Shown: positions 47,285-59,654, counted from the first letter of the stretch. The stretch is 64,000 bases of DNA from Coenobita brevimanus (GCA_032717465.1 CM064669.1:45223101-45287100), one strand, 5' to 3'. Notes: generated by a model from the letters alone, not told the origin. Made by a program: numbers and translations.

Positions 47285-47910
47285 GGGTCAGATGGGTGGA
47301 CTGGGCGGGTGGGTAGGTGGGCAAGGTTGAGTGGATAGGTGGGTGTGGTAGGGCAGGGTTGGGTGGGTGTGGTGGGGTAGCATGGGTGGATGAGTGGGTG
47401 GGCAGGATGAGTGGGTAAGTGTGGGTGAGTGGGTGGACAGGATGGGTGGGTATGTGTGGGTGAATGGGTGGGCAGGATGGATGGGTAAGTGTGGGTGAGT
47501 GGGTGGGCAGGATGGGTAGGTAAGTATGGGTGAGTGGGTGGGCAGGATGGGTAAGTGTGGGTGAGTGGGTGGGCAGGATGGGTAAGTGTGGGTGAGTGGG
47601 TGGGCAGGATGGATGGGTAAGTGTGGGTGAGTGGGTGGGCAGGATGGGTGGGTGTGAAGGGGCGGGGAAGGTGGGTGGGTGTGATGGGTAGCATGGGTGG
47701 GTGAGTGGGTGGGCAGGATGGATGGGTAAGTGTAGGTGAGTGGATGGGCAGGATGGGTGGGTGTGAAGGGGCAGGGAGGGAGGGTGGGTGTGATGGGTAG
47801 CATGGCTGGGTGAGTGGGTGGACAGGATGGGTGGGTAAGTGTGGGTGAGTGGATGGACAGGATGGGTGGGTAAGTGTGGGTGAGTGGGTGGCCAAGATGG
47901 GTGGATAAAA
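47285..47910. repeat. 31-35-bp G-rich minisatellite (copy C)
   Basis: Clean tandem units such as GGATGGGTAAGTGTGGGTGA followed by GTGGGTGGGCA; longer and more homogeneous than in copies A and B. It produces three overlapping minus-strand His/Pro/Thr ORFs of 171-253 aa, which are artefacts. Confidence 0.92.
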
Positions 47911-48065
47911 TGGTACCCAGTTGGTCTTAGCCATCCAAGGGTCCAGGCAATGCCGGTATGCATGATCATAATGTTTATCTCTGGCATCGCCGGGTACTCT
48001 TGCTAGTGAAAAATAATGTGACATTTGTAACTATCAGCCAACATTATCCACTGTTGCAAGGGAAA

Positions 48066-48570
48066 GAGTTAGTTTATTCTGCCATAGGAACACTTTCCTG
48101 GTGAAGGGGTTACTTTATTTAGCCTAAAGAAGACCATTCCTGGTGGAGGATACTTTAATCAGCCTAGGGGAGACCAGCGCTAATGAAGGAGTTAATTCAT
48201 TCAGTCAGTGGGAGGCCTTACCTGGTGAAGGGGTCAAAGCACTTGGTTCTGTTCTGCATACTGCTGTAGTTTTATTATTGCTGTCGTCAGACGATTTCAC
48301 TGAGTTTATAAAGTACTTGTCGCAGTGAAGGTGTATATTACTTAGGCCTCTCCCAAGGATGCTTATGGTTAATGGCCATGAACGTATTTAGTTGTTGGTC
48401 CGTTTAATCATGTTAATCAAACGATTTTATTCTGCTAAACAGAGACTTGCCGAATTGAAGCAGTTAAGAGATAACTCCATAAATACGGTAACATCGTATT
48501 TGATATTTTTCATTCTGCCGCCAGACGATTGTATACAGGTGAAGAGACACTCCCTTGTAGTGACAGGGTT
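48066..48570. repeat. Tandem form of the CCAGACGATT dispersed family
   Basis: From 48066 to about 48236 four or five units of about 45 bp repeat a TTTATTCAGCCTA...GACC...CTGGTGAAGGGGTTA pattern. From 48250 to 48570 three longer copies carry TGCTGTCGTCAGACGATTTC-type cores (48282, 48418 and 48515) and end in GGGTTAA. Confidence 0.6.
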
Positions 48571-49084
48571 AAAAACAGTCGCCATTACCCACCTTACGGG
48601 CAAATATTTCCCCCAGTTCTGAATATAATTGTACGGGGGTAAATTTTACTTATCTGCTTGAAGTATATTTATCCCTATTGATTCCACAAGAGCCAGTACG
48701 GCAAATAACCCCAGTGAGGCGAGGATGTGTGAGGACGGGGGATTGGTGACTTCCATCTCTTTTTTAAAAGGTAATAGGAGTAAAGTGATGTCATTGCAGT
48801 GATGGGGTTAAAGCCTCTGCTATGGAAGCTGTTAGCCAAAAAAACCACGATGGTAGAAGTGTTTTTCTCATTCTTTATTATTCATGTAATTGCTATAGTG
48901 AGCGTTATTATGAACCACCATCAGTTTCTGTGCTTTATCGAGCTTGCAAGTAACGACCTTTCTCCTTAGTAATTGCTACTGGCTGGTGCGTGTAAAATTA
49001 ACTGCATTGATAACACATAACTACATTTCCAAGTAAAGATTATTCCTTCATCACAAACAGTATGGTAACAGGAAGGCAATTTCC

Positions 49085-49250
49085 CGCCTATTACCTCGCC
49101 AAGACGGAGTCCGGCAAGGTTTTGTTTTTGGTCGAGTTTGTTTGTTAACAACATTACGGAAAATCGGCTGAATGGAGTTACGTGAAACTTTCAGGATGTG
49201 TAGGCACTCGTCCCAAAAGGAAGCGATTAAATTTTGGAGGTAATAGAGTA
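49085..49250 (+). repeat. Interspersed repeat of the GTTTGTTTGTTAACAAC family
   Basis: Plus-strand member of the family at 35100-35310. It reads CTCGCCAAGACGGAGTCCGG, then TCGAGTTTGTTTGTTAACAA, GTGAAACTTTCAGGATGTG and GCGATTAAATTTTGGAGG. It abuts the 140-bp tandem array. Confidence 0.55.
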
Positions 49251-49258
49251 AACCTGAA

Positions 49259-49955
49259 AGGTCAAAAGCAAGGTCACGGATTTTCAGAGGGCTGTAACTT
49301 GAAACCGGTTGAAGATAGATATACACTATTATCAGCATACAGGAACTCCCGTATGGACTTTCATTTGGCACTAAGAACTTTGACCTTGAGTGACCTTGAG
49401 AGGTCAAACTCAAGATCAAGGATATTCAGGGGGCTTTAACTCGAGACTGGTTGCAAATAGATATTTACTGTTATCAGCATGCAGGAGGTCCCATATGTGC
49501 TTTTGATTGGTACCATGACCTTTGACCTTGAATGACCTTGAAAGGTCAAACTCAAAGTCACGGATATTCAGGGGGCTATAACATGAGACTGGTTGAAGAT
49601 AGAGATACTATTATTAACGTGTAGGGAGTTCCATATGGGTTTTTAATTGGTACCATGACCATTGACCTTGAGTGACCTTGAAAGGCCAAACTCAAGGCCA
49701 CGGACATTCAGGGGGCTATAACTCGAAACTAATATGAAAGTAGAGGTGTTTACTATAGTGAAGATACAGGGTGTCTCATATGGCCTTTTATTTGACACCA
49801 TGACTTTTGACTTTGAAAGGTTAAACGCAAGGTCATGTTTATTCAGAGGACTGTAACGTGAAAACTGTTGAAAATAAGAGAGATATTTACTATCAACTTA
49901 CAGGAAGTTCTATATGGCCTTTCCTGTGGTACCATGAACTTTGACCAGGTCAGGC
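49259..49955. repeat. ~140-bp tandem repeat, five units, rich in TCAAGGTCA half-sites
   Basis: Units begin at 49259, 49401, 49543, 49683 and 49818 with AGGTCAAACTCAAGGTCACG, contain TTCAGGGGGCTATAACTCGA and end TGACCTTTGACCTTGAGTGA followed by CCTTGAA. Each unit thus carries several AGGTCA half-sites in both orientations, including the extended form TCAAGGTCA. The first three or four units are well conserved. Confidence 0.88.
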
Positions 49956-51820
<1,865 letters not shown>

Positions 51821-51824
51821 TTTC

Positions 51825-51900
51825 CATGGCAGCTTAGTAGTAATAAGCTCGCCTCCCAATCTTAGATTCTTCTCTTTCTGAGTTCAAAACCCTGTTATAG
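51825..51900 (+). mobile_element. tRNA-like SINE head, degenerate
   Basis: TGGCAGCTTAGTAGTAATAA resembles a tRNA D-arm/box A, GCTCGCCTCCCAATCT an anticodon arm, and GAGTTCAAAACCC (about 51880-51892) a box B. It is probably the 5' part of a tRNA-derived SINE; the body to about 51960 is not resolved. It is too diverged to be a working tRNA. Confidence 0.5.
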
Positions 51901-52561
51901 GCGGTTAGAATTCCGTTGCTGCCAATAAAGCTAATCTGCCAGCTTCCCCCCAATTATATCCATTCCGTGCTCGTTTTACTCTAACTTGCCCTAAAATTGG
52001 CGTCTCTCCATCGTAAATACTGAGTTCTAACAATAGATTTTCATTAATTTATGGGCTAGTCTCGAAGAAGTGTTATGGAAAAGCTGTAGAGCAGTAGTAA
52101 TATTCTTTTCACCCACTGAACTACGTAAACTGTTGCAAGAGATCGAAAATCTGGACCAGGTTAAGGTTAAAATAATGTTGTAGCTATTGACAGAGTTGTG
52201 TCACATGAAACACATCGATTACTTAAAATGAACCCTGCTTACGACCCCGAACCAACTCCTAACATATACGTCTGACAGATAGATGGATAGAGAGACAAAT
52301 AGATATATTGACAGATAGATAGATAGACAAATACTCTCTCATGGCAGGTTCTTATTTTGTTCTTTCTGAAACTAGTTACAGCTCTATTTTCTAAAAGACG
52401 AGATTGACAGATGGATGGGTAGATGGATGATAGACAAATCGATAGGTTAGTGGAAAGTATAAAATTCTCGGGACTTCGTTTTCTCCTCTATGTATTATAT
52501 ACCTAGTGTTCCGGTGACCTGAATAGCTAAACTAATAGATAGACATCCATGGGTAAGTAGG

Positions 52562-52800
52562 ATGTTGTTGTTGTTGTTGAAGAGCTCTGGTCTGTCTGGG
52601 CTGAGCAAACCCATCAACTGCAGGCAAGCAGTCGCCCCTGCAGGGCTGTTCCATGCTGTGAACCGGTGTTCTCATGCGGCAGACAACACCTCACTACAGC
52701 GAGGTGCGGAGAAGAGTGTGGAGATTTGTTTTGTGGTCGGATGCCGCATTTACATCTCTCCAGCCAGTTGACAGGGACGCCGGATAGTAAACAGTTAGGT
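52562..52800 (-). mobile_element. SINE-like insertion with (CAA)n tail
   Basis: On the minus strand the sequence ends in a CAACAACAACAAC tail (complement of TTGTTGTTGTTG near 52566-52578), typical of a SINE 3' end. Upstream is balanced-composition sequence with GGTTCACAGC (complement near 52650-52665), which may be a box B remnant, and an inner hairpin CACCTCGC/GCGAGGTG near 52688-52707. The 69-aa ORF on the plus strand is not credible as a gene. Confidence 0.45.
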
Positions 52801-52934
52801 AGGTAGGTTGGTAGAAAGGCAGATAGGTAGAAAGATACATTGCTGTTCTTCCAGAACTGGTTTATATTTTGATCCGGTGACCTTCATTACAAAGTGATTG
52901 ATGAAAACACTGAAATAGACAAATTCATAGATAA

Positions 52935-53300
52935 CTAGAAAGCACTCTGAGAACACTTACCTTCGCCAGTGCCATTACCGTTAAAATGGGACCGGATCCG
53001 TGGAGATAGTGTGTGGAATACATAGGATCCGGATCCGCCCGCAAGTTTAATCACTTGTTCCTTGACCCATGGCTCACTCTTCCACAAAATGCTATTGAAA
53101 TTCATTGATAACTTTTGGAGATACTGCGATGGATACCGGATCCGCCCCCAAATATAATCATTTCTTTCTTGGCCTATGGCCCACCCTTCCACAAAATTTC
53201 ATTGAAATCCATTGACAACTTTTGCAGATATCGTGTGGACAAACAGACAGACATAGGTGAATACATAACCTCCTCCAACTTCGTTGGCGGAGGTAAAGAT
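52935..53300 (-). repeat. Interspersed repeat with GGATCCGGAT and GGCGGAGGT ends
   Basis: Minus-strand sequence starts ACCTCCGCCAACGAAGTTGG, continues GTCTGTCTGTTTGTCCACAC and TTTCAATGAAATTTTGTGGA, and reaches GGATCCGG. The 3' half is duplicated: the segment with CTTCCACAAAAT, GAAATTCATTGA and GGATCCGCCC occurs twice (52975-53100 and 53130-53230). Same family as 35100-35310 and 49085-49250. Confidence 0.6.
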
Positions 53301-53592
53301 AAATATAAAAATCCTCCCAATTGTTCTGTTTTTCTTGGGCCGATGTGTAATTGGTTATGGCTCCTGTGACCGTAAATTTTGCATGGATTTCTTTTAATGG
53401 AAGACGGTGGTGGCACGAGAGAGAGAGAGAGAATGGCGTTTATAGCAGTGTCGTCTGTTACTGTGCTCACACCTCACCCCCACCATACCCCACCCAGGTT
53501 ATTACACTGTCTGCAGTGGTTGTGTGCGTCATTCATACATACAAAACTGTTAACATCTTCATACAATATATGTTGATGCGTAAGTTCATGAC

Positions 53593-54660
53593 ACTGCCCC
53601 ACCCTTTGGACTGCCCCACCCTTTGACAGACACACCGACCCATGTCACCTTCCCCTCACCTATTGACTACCCCATCCTTTGATAGACCCATCCATTCACT
53701 GACCTATCCCTTGACTTATCCACCCCTTGGCAGACCTATCCTTTGACTGACCCACCCTTTAACAAACACATCCTTAGACCAACTCACCCTTTGACCGACC
53801 CACCCTTTGACAAACACATCCATTATATCCGATCCTCTCTTTGACCCACCCACCTTTTGACCAAGCGACCCTTTGACCGACCCACCCTTTGACTGACCCA
53901 CCGATTGACTGATTCACCCTTTGACTGACCCACCGATTGACTGATTCACCCTTTGACTGACCCACCGATTGACTGATTCACCCTTTGACTGACCCACCGA
54001 TTGACTGATTCACCCTTTGACTGACCCACCGATTGACTGATTCACCCTTTGACTGACCCACCCATTGACTGATTCACCCTTTGACTGACCCACCCATTGA
54101 CTGATTCACCCTTTGACTGACCCACCCATTGTCTGTTCCACCCTTTGACTTCCCACCCATTCACTAACCCACCCTTTCACTGACCCACCCATTGACTGAT
54201 TCACCCATTGGCTTATTCACCCTTTGACTGACCCACCCATTGACTGATTCACCCTTTGACTGACCCACCCATTGACTGATTCACCCTTTGACTGACCCAC
54301 TCATTGACTGATTCACCCTTTGACTGACCCACCCATTGACTGATTCACCCATTGACTGATTCACCCTTTGACTGACCCACTCATTGACTGACCCACTTTT
54401 TGACTGACCCACCTTTTGGCTTGCCCACCTTTTGACTGACCCACCTTTTGACTGACCCACCCTTTGGCTGACCCACCCTTTGACTGACCCACCCTTTGAC
54501 CGACCCACCCTTTGGCTTACCCACCTTTTGACTGACCCACCCTTTGGTTTACCCACCCTTTGACTGACCCACCTATTGACTGACCCACCCTTTGGCATAC
54601 CCACCTTTTGACTGACCCACCCTTTGACTGACCCAACTTTTGACCAACCCACCCTTTGAT
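53593..54660. repeat. 16-bp minisatellite with 32-bp higher-order units
   Basis: About 66 units of CACCCTTTGACTGACC and variants. Between about 53886 and 54370 two variants alternate (CACCGATTGACTGATT or CACCCATTGACTGATT with CACCCTTTGACTGACC), making a homogenised 32-bp unit. After 54380 the simple 16-bp unit returns. Minus-strand Ser/Val/Lys/Gly/Trp ORFs are artefacts. Confidence 0.95.
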
Positions 54661-55222
54661 GACTGCGTTAGGTAATACTTTGATCAGAAGGGTGTTTTTT
54701 ATCCCATTGATATAATGGTTAACATTTTATAACTTCCACTTGCATTAATATGTCAAAGCTAAATGTTCATAATAACAATAGTGCGAATATTAATGTTTGT
54801 ATTGATACTTGCAACATTTCTTGCATTCCCAGATGAAAACTTTTATCAGTAGTTTCCCATATACTTCGGAGAGAAGGAAGAATAGTTTTCAAAACCAGAT
54901 TTTCTTTATGTTTTTCGTGGCCAATGTTTGTCAACAGGTTCAGTGCACTGGAGCCCAATGTTTTTGTTTACTGTGGCACCGGACTGTATTGTTTGCTTAA
55001 ACAGAAAAGCATCGTTAGTATTCGAAAAGCTTTCCCTGTGCGAGCTATTGTTCTACGCTGCCCGAAATTTTAGCTTCAGAACTAAGAGTATTATATTGTA
55101 TTTTGATCCACTGCAGTAAGTTCGAACAGAAACTTAACCCCTTCAGTCCGAGAACGATTTTTTTTCTTTCCTCACAGTTTTAGTGATTCCTTTGTTCCAG
55201 TGACGTATTTCTTGTTATATTC
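54661..55222. other. Unassigned sequence
   Basis: AT-rich, no gene recognised. A CCCTTCAGTCCGAGAACGA copy of the dispersed family lies at about 55138-55165, just before the LINE fragment. Confidence 0.5.
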
Positions 55223-55880
55223 TTTCATCAACCTGTTACCGATCGCCAGTATGGGTTTTGCCCGGGACGTGCCACTGGCAGTCTCCTGACGTTCTTTTCA
55301 GACTCCTGGCCATCCTCCTATCGGAACTTGGGCGAAAACTTTGCCGGTGCACTTAACATGTCAAAGGCTTTCGATCGAGTATCTTATAAATCTTTAATTT
55401 CCAAACTGCTGTCTTACGGTTCTGCCTTTCTATCTGTGCCATCATATCGAGTCTTCTTTTTGGTCGATCTTTAGCTGCAGTTGAAGAGGGCCACCGTTCT
55501 TTTCCTAGAGCTATTAGTTGTGGTGTTCGTCAGGGTTATGTCATATCACCAACTCTCTTCCTTCTTTTTATGAGTGACCTTCTAAACTGTAACTCTCTTC
55601 CATCTCTTCATGAATGATCTTTTAAGCTGTATTCCTAATCCTATCCACTTATATGCTAATGACTCCACCCTTCACCTCTCCATTCGCCTCTCTCAGCATC
55701 CACCTTGGCAGTTGCTTCAACAGACACCAGATGAGGCAATGGCACACCCAGTGCCATATCTCTGATTGGGGTTAAAGAAATCGTGGGGTAAAAATAATTT
55801 TGTTTTTAATGAATCAAAAACTCGGTTGTTACATCTTTCAACCTGTCAAAGTCTTCCGCTGGAGTATCCTTAAATTTTAA
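55223..55880 (+). pseudogene. LINE (Jockey-like) reverse transcriptase remnant
   Basis: The plus strand encodes pieces of a non-LTR RT in order: FHQPVTDRQYGFCPGR (55223-55270), ALNMSKAFDRV (palm motif with the first catalytic-type Asp replaced by Asn), a GVRQGYVISPTLF block in another frame near 55525, LYANDSTLHLS (YADD replaced by YAND, near 55650), and WGKNNFVFNESKTRLLHLS near 55785. Several stops and frame changes separate these blocks. A roughly 50-bp tandem duplication sits near 55550-55640. The family assignment (Jockey/CR1-like) is from motif memory. Confidence 0.8.
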
Positions 55881-56504
55881 CAATATCCAGCTCTTAATGG
55901 CTCCCTTCAGCCTCTGTCTATGCTGTACTGTTGCATCTTTATCCCTTTTCTATCGCTACATTAATGGAACCTCCCATATTATGTAATAATTTTGTTAATA
56001 ATACACATATCTTGTCATTTCAAGCCGTTTCAACATCATTGAAATATTTTGGGGGTGAAGATATGGATATATTCTTAATGTGATGTTTTTTTGCTCCTTT
56101 GTATGTTTCCACTGGTACTTAGTCATTTTGCGAAATTTTGGGCGCTTCATTGCGAAGCACAGACTGGGTTTAGGAAGCTAAAAACTGCATTCCCAGGTGC
56201 ACCAGACCTTTCTTTCCAGTTCCAAAAGAAAAAGAAAATATTCGCAATTTGAAATCATGGCGCATTGTGTCCCTACAATTTCTGGACCCACGCCCACGGA
56301 GGGGCTAAGCGGGCCTTTGCAAGGCAACGAGTTGTTGTCTAGCATCCAAAATGTTGCAGACACAACTAGGTCATTGGCTGGTCATTGTGTCCAGGTTTGG
56401 TCTGAATAGGGTAATTGTGAAAGGTGGAGGTGCCTGCCACAAAACAAGACTACATGGAAAAAGGAATAAAGGTAGCATGGAGCTGGCCAATAGGCAGGTC
56501 GACG
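55881..56504. other. Unassigned sequence
   Basis: No gene recognised; a 70-aa plus ORF at 56197-56409 has no family signature. Confidence 0.45.
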
Positions 56505-57120
56505 GTATTTGAGTGAGGTAGGTGAGAGGAGTTACAGTAAATAGATAGATAGATAGATTAAATATTTGAGTGAGGTAGAAGGGTTACAGTTGATAGACAG
56601 ATAAATGGATATATAGATAGATGGATAGATATTACCGTATTTAAGTGAGGTAGGAGATAGGGGTTACAGTAAATAGATAGGTAGATAAACAGTATTTGAG
56701 TGAGGAAGGCGAAAAGGGTTACAGAAACTAGATAGATAGATAGATAGATAGACAATATTTGAGTGAGGAAGGAGAGAGGGGTTACAGTTTACAGATAGAT
56801 ATAGATAAATAGGTAGGTAGGAAGATAGATAGACAACATCTGAGTGAGGTAGGAGAGAGAGGTTACAGTGAATAGATAGACAGTATATGAGTGGGGTAGA
56901 TGGAGAGAGGTGTTAAAGTAGATAGATTGATAAATAAAAAGATTGATAGACAGCATTTAAGTGAGCTGTAGGAGAGAGTGGTTACAGTAGATATAGTTAG
57001 AGAGATAGATAGATAGTATTTGAATGAGGTAGAAGGAGAGAGGTGTTACAGTAGATAGACAGATAGGTAGGAATAGAGGTAAATGGCATTTGAGTGAGAT
57101 GGAAGGAGAGAGGGGTTGAG
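56505..57120. repeat. GATA / GAGTGAGGTAGGAGAGAGG compound minisatellite
   Basis: About ten units of 50-85 bp: TATTTGAGTGAGGTAGGAGA, a GAGGGGTTACAG block, then a variable GATA run. It forms the left arm of a large inverted repeat with 57283-57530. Confidence 0.88.
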
Positions 57121-57321
57121 GGAGACCGAGGATGAGGTGGAAGAACGGAATGGAGAAGTGTAAGAGTGCGCATGGAATGGGGGGAGGGCTGCCTGATGGC
57201 GTAGGATGTAGAGGCGACTTGTTCGTGGCCATCCCTTACGGAATGAAGAAGGGGCCCGACTCAACAGTAGTTGCTCTTTTACCTGTCCATTCCGTTCTTC
57301 CACCTCATCCTTGGTCTCCCT
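57117..57321. repeat. Inverted repeat, ~38-bp arms, ~125-bp spacer
   Basis: The left arm near 57117-57155 (containing GAGGATGAGGTGGAAGAACGG) is complementary, apart from about one mismatch, to the right arm near 57282-57321 (CCGTTCTTCCACCTCATCC). Outside the arms the compound minisatellite of 56505-57120 continues in inverted, degenerate form to about 57530. Confidence 0.85.
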
Positions 57322-57533
57322 CTCGCCCTTCTCTCCTTCTGGAACATTCAGATACTTTCTGTATCTACATGTCTATCTGTCTGACCGACTGACTGTATAT
57401 CTATCTATATATATCTGTCTGTCCATCTTTTACCTCATACTTCTGCAACATCCTGTCCCCCTGTCCTCTCTCCTGCCACCTCATTCACCATTTGTTGATA
57501 TACACTCTATCTATTTATTTATCGGTCTGTCTG

Positions 57534-57540
<7 letters not shown>

Positions 57541-57593
<53 letters not shown>
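57541..57593. repeat. (AT)n microsatellite, left half
   Basis: AT run interrupted by LTR element 2; it resumes at 63794-63825 on the other side. Confidence 0.93.
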
Positions 57594-57596
<3 letters not shown>

Positions 57597-57597
<1 letters not shown>

Positions 57598-58344
57598 GTT
57601 ACGGAACAGAGAAAACTGTCCCGCAAAGTTCCAGGTTCAAAACAAAAGAGTTAGGTAAAATTACAAGTTAAAGTTTAATGCTCAAACTAACAACAAAACA
57701 TTCAGGACTCATAAGGATAATGTAATGGCAAAAAACAGGTTAAGTATATGGTTACCTGCAATAGCCTCTATTAACACGAAATTAGCAAAAGTAAATTTAT
57801 CTAAGTCAGCCCTGATAAAATGAGAAAACCAGATAATGCTCCGTTAATGCAAGATATATTATTACAGATACAAAATATCAAAAATGACTGACATAAAAAC
57901 ACATGAATCACAAAAACCTCACTAGGCCTACGAATCAACACCTCATGCTATACAGTACAAGAAAAAATGTAATAACACTTATACTCAAATTACACAGCAG
58001 CTAGATGGTTGGAGACTTCCTGAGCACTCACAATAATAACAACTGTACAGGGGAGGACAGAGATGTGAGCAAAATGAGGAGTAGATCTAAGTGGCAATTA
58101 ATGCAGAGACTGAGCTCATTATATAGGGGCCGGCAGAGCTTGATACAACTTGTAAGAAGGACACACAAATGAAGCCATAGGGGACAAAGAGTTGACAATC
58201 CTGCTCTGAACAATAGAAAGAACGACTTACTCTACTCTAAGGGTTAGAAGGGGGGAGTGAGGTAGAACACGCTCGTGATCAAACATGCAGCATACTGTAC
58301 GTTAGAATTATACAAAGGATGATGAAATCATAGGCTATGTAACA
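57597..58344 (-). repeat. LTR element 2, 3' LTR
   Basis: 748 bp, TGTTAC...GTAACA termini. The adjacent coding-strand sequence (complement of 58345-58353) is GTGGGGAGG, a good polypurine tract for plus-strand priming. Confidence 0.93.
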
Positions 58345-58405
58345 CCTCCCCACAAAGAAAAAGAAATTTACAAAGGAAATTTCTTATTACTCTAAAACAA
58401 TCTGT

Positions 58406-59059
58406 CTAAAGTCTAGATAAGCAATCTGCAATAACATTTTCTTTCCCCTTGATATGTTGTATGTCTAATGAATACTCCTGAAGAAGTAGACTCCATCTTG
58501 TCAATCTCTGATTTTTATCTTTAAACTTACTAAGGAATTTCAGTGGGTTATGATCGGTATAAATGACTATGGGGTCAAAACCAGAACACAAATAAAATGA
58601 AAAATGCTGTAAACCCAAAATCAAGGCCAAAAGCTCTTTCTCAGTAGTTGAGTAGTTCTTTTGAGGTGGAGTGAACTTCTTACTGTAATAAGATGCAGGG
58701 TGTTCAATACCCTGATCATCCTCTTGCAGCAAAACAGCCCCAGCTCCTGTATCACTTGCGTCAACAGCCATCTTAAAAGGCTTAGCAAAATTTGGAGTAG
58801 TGAGCACTGGCTGACTTAATAGGATAGCTTTAAGTTTACTGAAAGAGGATTCACAGTTATCTGTCCAGACAAATTTAACTCCCTTTTTCAGTAGGTCTGT
58901 AAGTGGTGATACAAGAATTGAAAAGTTAAGAACATATCTCCTGTAATAACCTTCCATTCCCAAAAATCTTTGTAGCTCTTTCTTGCTTTTAGGTCTGGGA
59001 AGTTCATTTATAACCTGAACCTTAGCTCCTGGTGTTGCAACGTGTCCGTCCATCACCAA
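58406..59059 (-). pseudogene. pol: Element 2 pol, RT end plus RNase H
   Basis: Open frame of 217 codons containing the RT thumb/connection region (LQRFLGMEGYYRRYV) and a full RNase H with acidic positions in MAVDASDTGAGA, STTEKELLAL, IYTDHNPLKF and KENVIADCLSRL. It ends at TAG 58406-58408, about 60 bp from the LTR. It is out of frame with upstream RT because GTCC is tandemly duplicated at 59044-59051, adding four bases. There is no integrase downstream, confirming the unusual order. Confidence 0.9.
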
Positions 59060-59654
59060 TTACGTACCCAAGGTACTGAACTTTAGCTTGACCAAACTCA
59101 CACTTTGATAAATTAGCTACAAGATTAGCCTGAACCAAACGCTCAAGAAATTTACTGACATGGCATAGGTGATCTTTCCAGTTGTCACTGAAGATTAATA
59201 CATCATCAATTTAAACAACACACCCTGCCAAACCCTCTGTTACAACATTCATGAGCTTCTGAAATGTGGCTGGTGCATTCTTCATACCATATGGCATTAC
59301 AGAACATGCAAAAGTCTTTCCTAGTGTTACAAAACATGAGATCTCCCTAGCACATTCAGTCATAGGTACTTGCCAGTATCCCTTTAACAAATCAAACTTA
59401 CTTATGTACCTAGCCTTTCCGATCTTGTCTATGCAATCTTCCACGCGAGGGAGAGGGTAAGTGTCTGTTTTGGTTATCTGATTAACACGTCTGTAGTTGA
59501 TGCAAAGCCACTGTGACCCACCTGGCTTAGGGACTAGAGTGACAGGAGAACTCCACTCGCTCTGACAGGACTCAATCATCTTGTGGTCCAACAGGCAGCC
59601 AAGCTCCTTCTCGATGAGAGGAACTTTCACTGGGTTCACACGGTAAGGAGGCAG
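59060..59654 (-). pseudogene. pol: Element 2 pol, RT fingers and palm with two nonsense codons
   Basis: In frame with the upstream integrase frame after a TAA (59655-59657) that replaces a codon following GDAKPI. RT motifs: QSEWSSPVTLVPKPGG, FDLLKGYWQVPMT and MPYGMKNAPATFQ. The catalytic YIDD box reads stop-IDD: the Tyr codon is TAA at 59211-59213, followed by IDDVLIFSDNW. The frame then stays open to the 4-bp duplication near 59050. The enzyme cannot be made from this copy without suppression. Confidence 0.88.

Larger units (their letters stand above)
40330..48054 (+). repeat. Segmental repeat, copy C
   Basis: Same orientation and block order as copy A. The left homology is visible from about 40390 (where copy A reaches the window edge) and ends at 48054, matching 8953. 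It lacks the hAT-like MITE and both TTAA elements of copy A and carries its own insertion at 44431-45155. No genes are recognised; A/C shared ORFs such as 43445-43798 are discussed under findings. Confidence 0.85.

Noticed and set aside
47226..48024. Minus-strand ORFs of 171-253 aa rich in His/Pro/Thr (also 8216-8773)
   Set aside because: Three overlapping frames of one minisatellite are open at once because the unit lacks stops; this is an artefact.
51825..51900. Functional tRNA gene
   Set aside because: Arms are too degenerate and no terminator is placed correctly; a SINE head is more likely.
53716..54652. Minus-strand ORFs with repeated SVKGWVSQ-type peptides
   Set aside because: Direct product of the 16-bp minisatellite; unit length is not a multiple of three and no start or flanking coding sequence exists.
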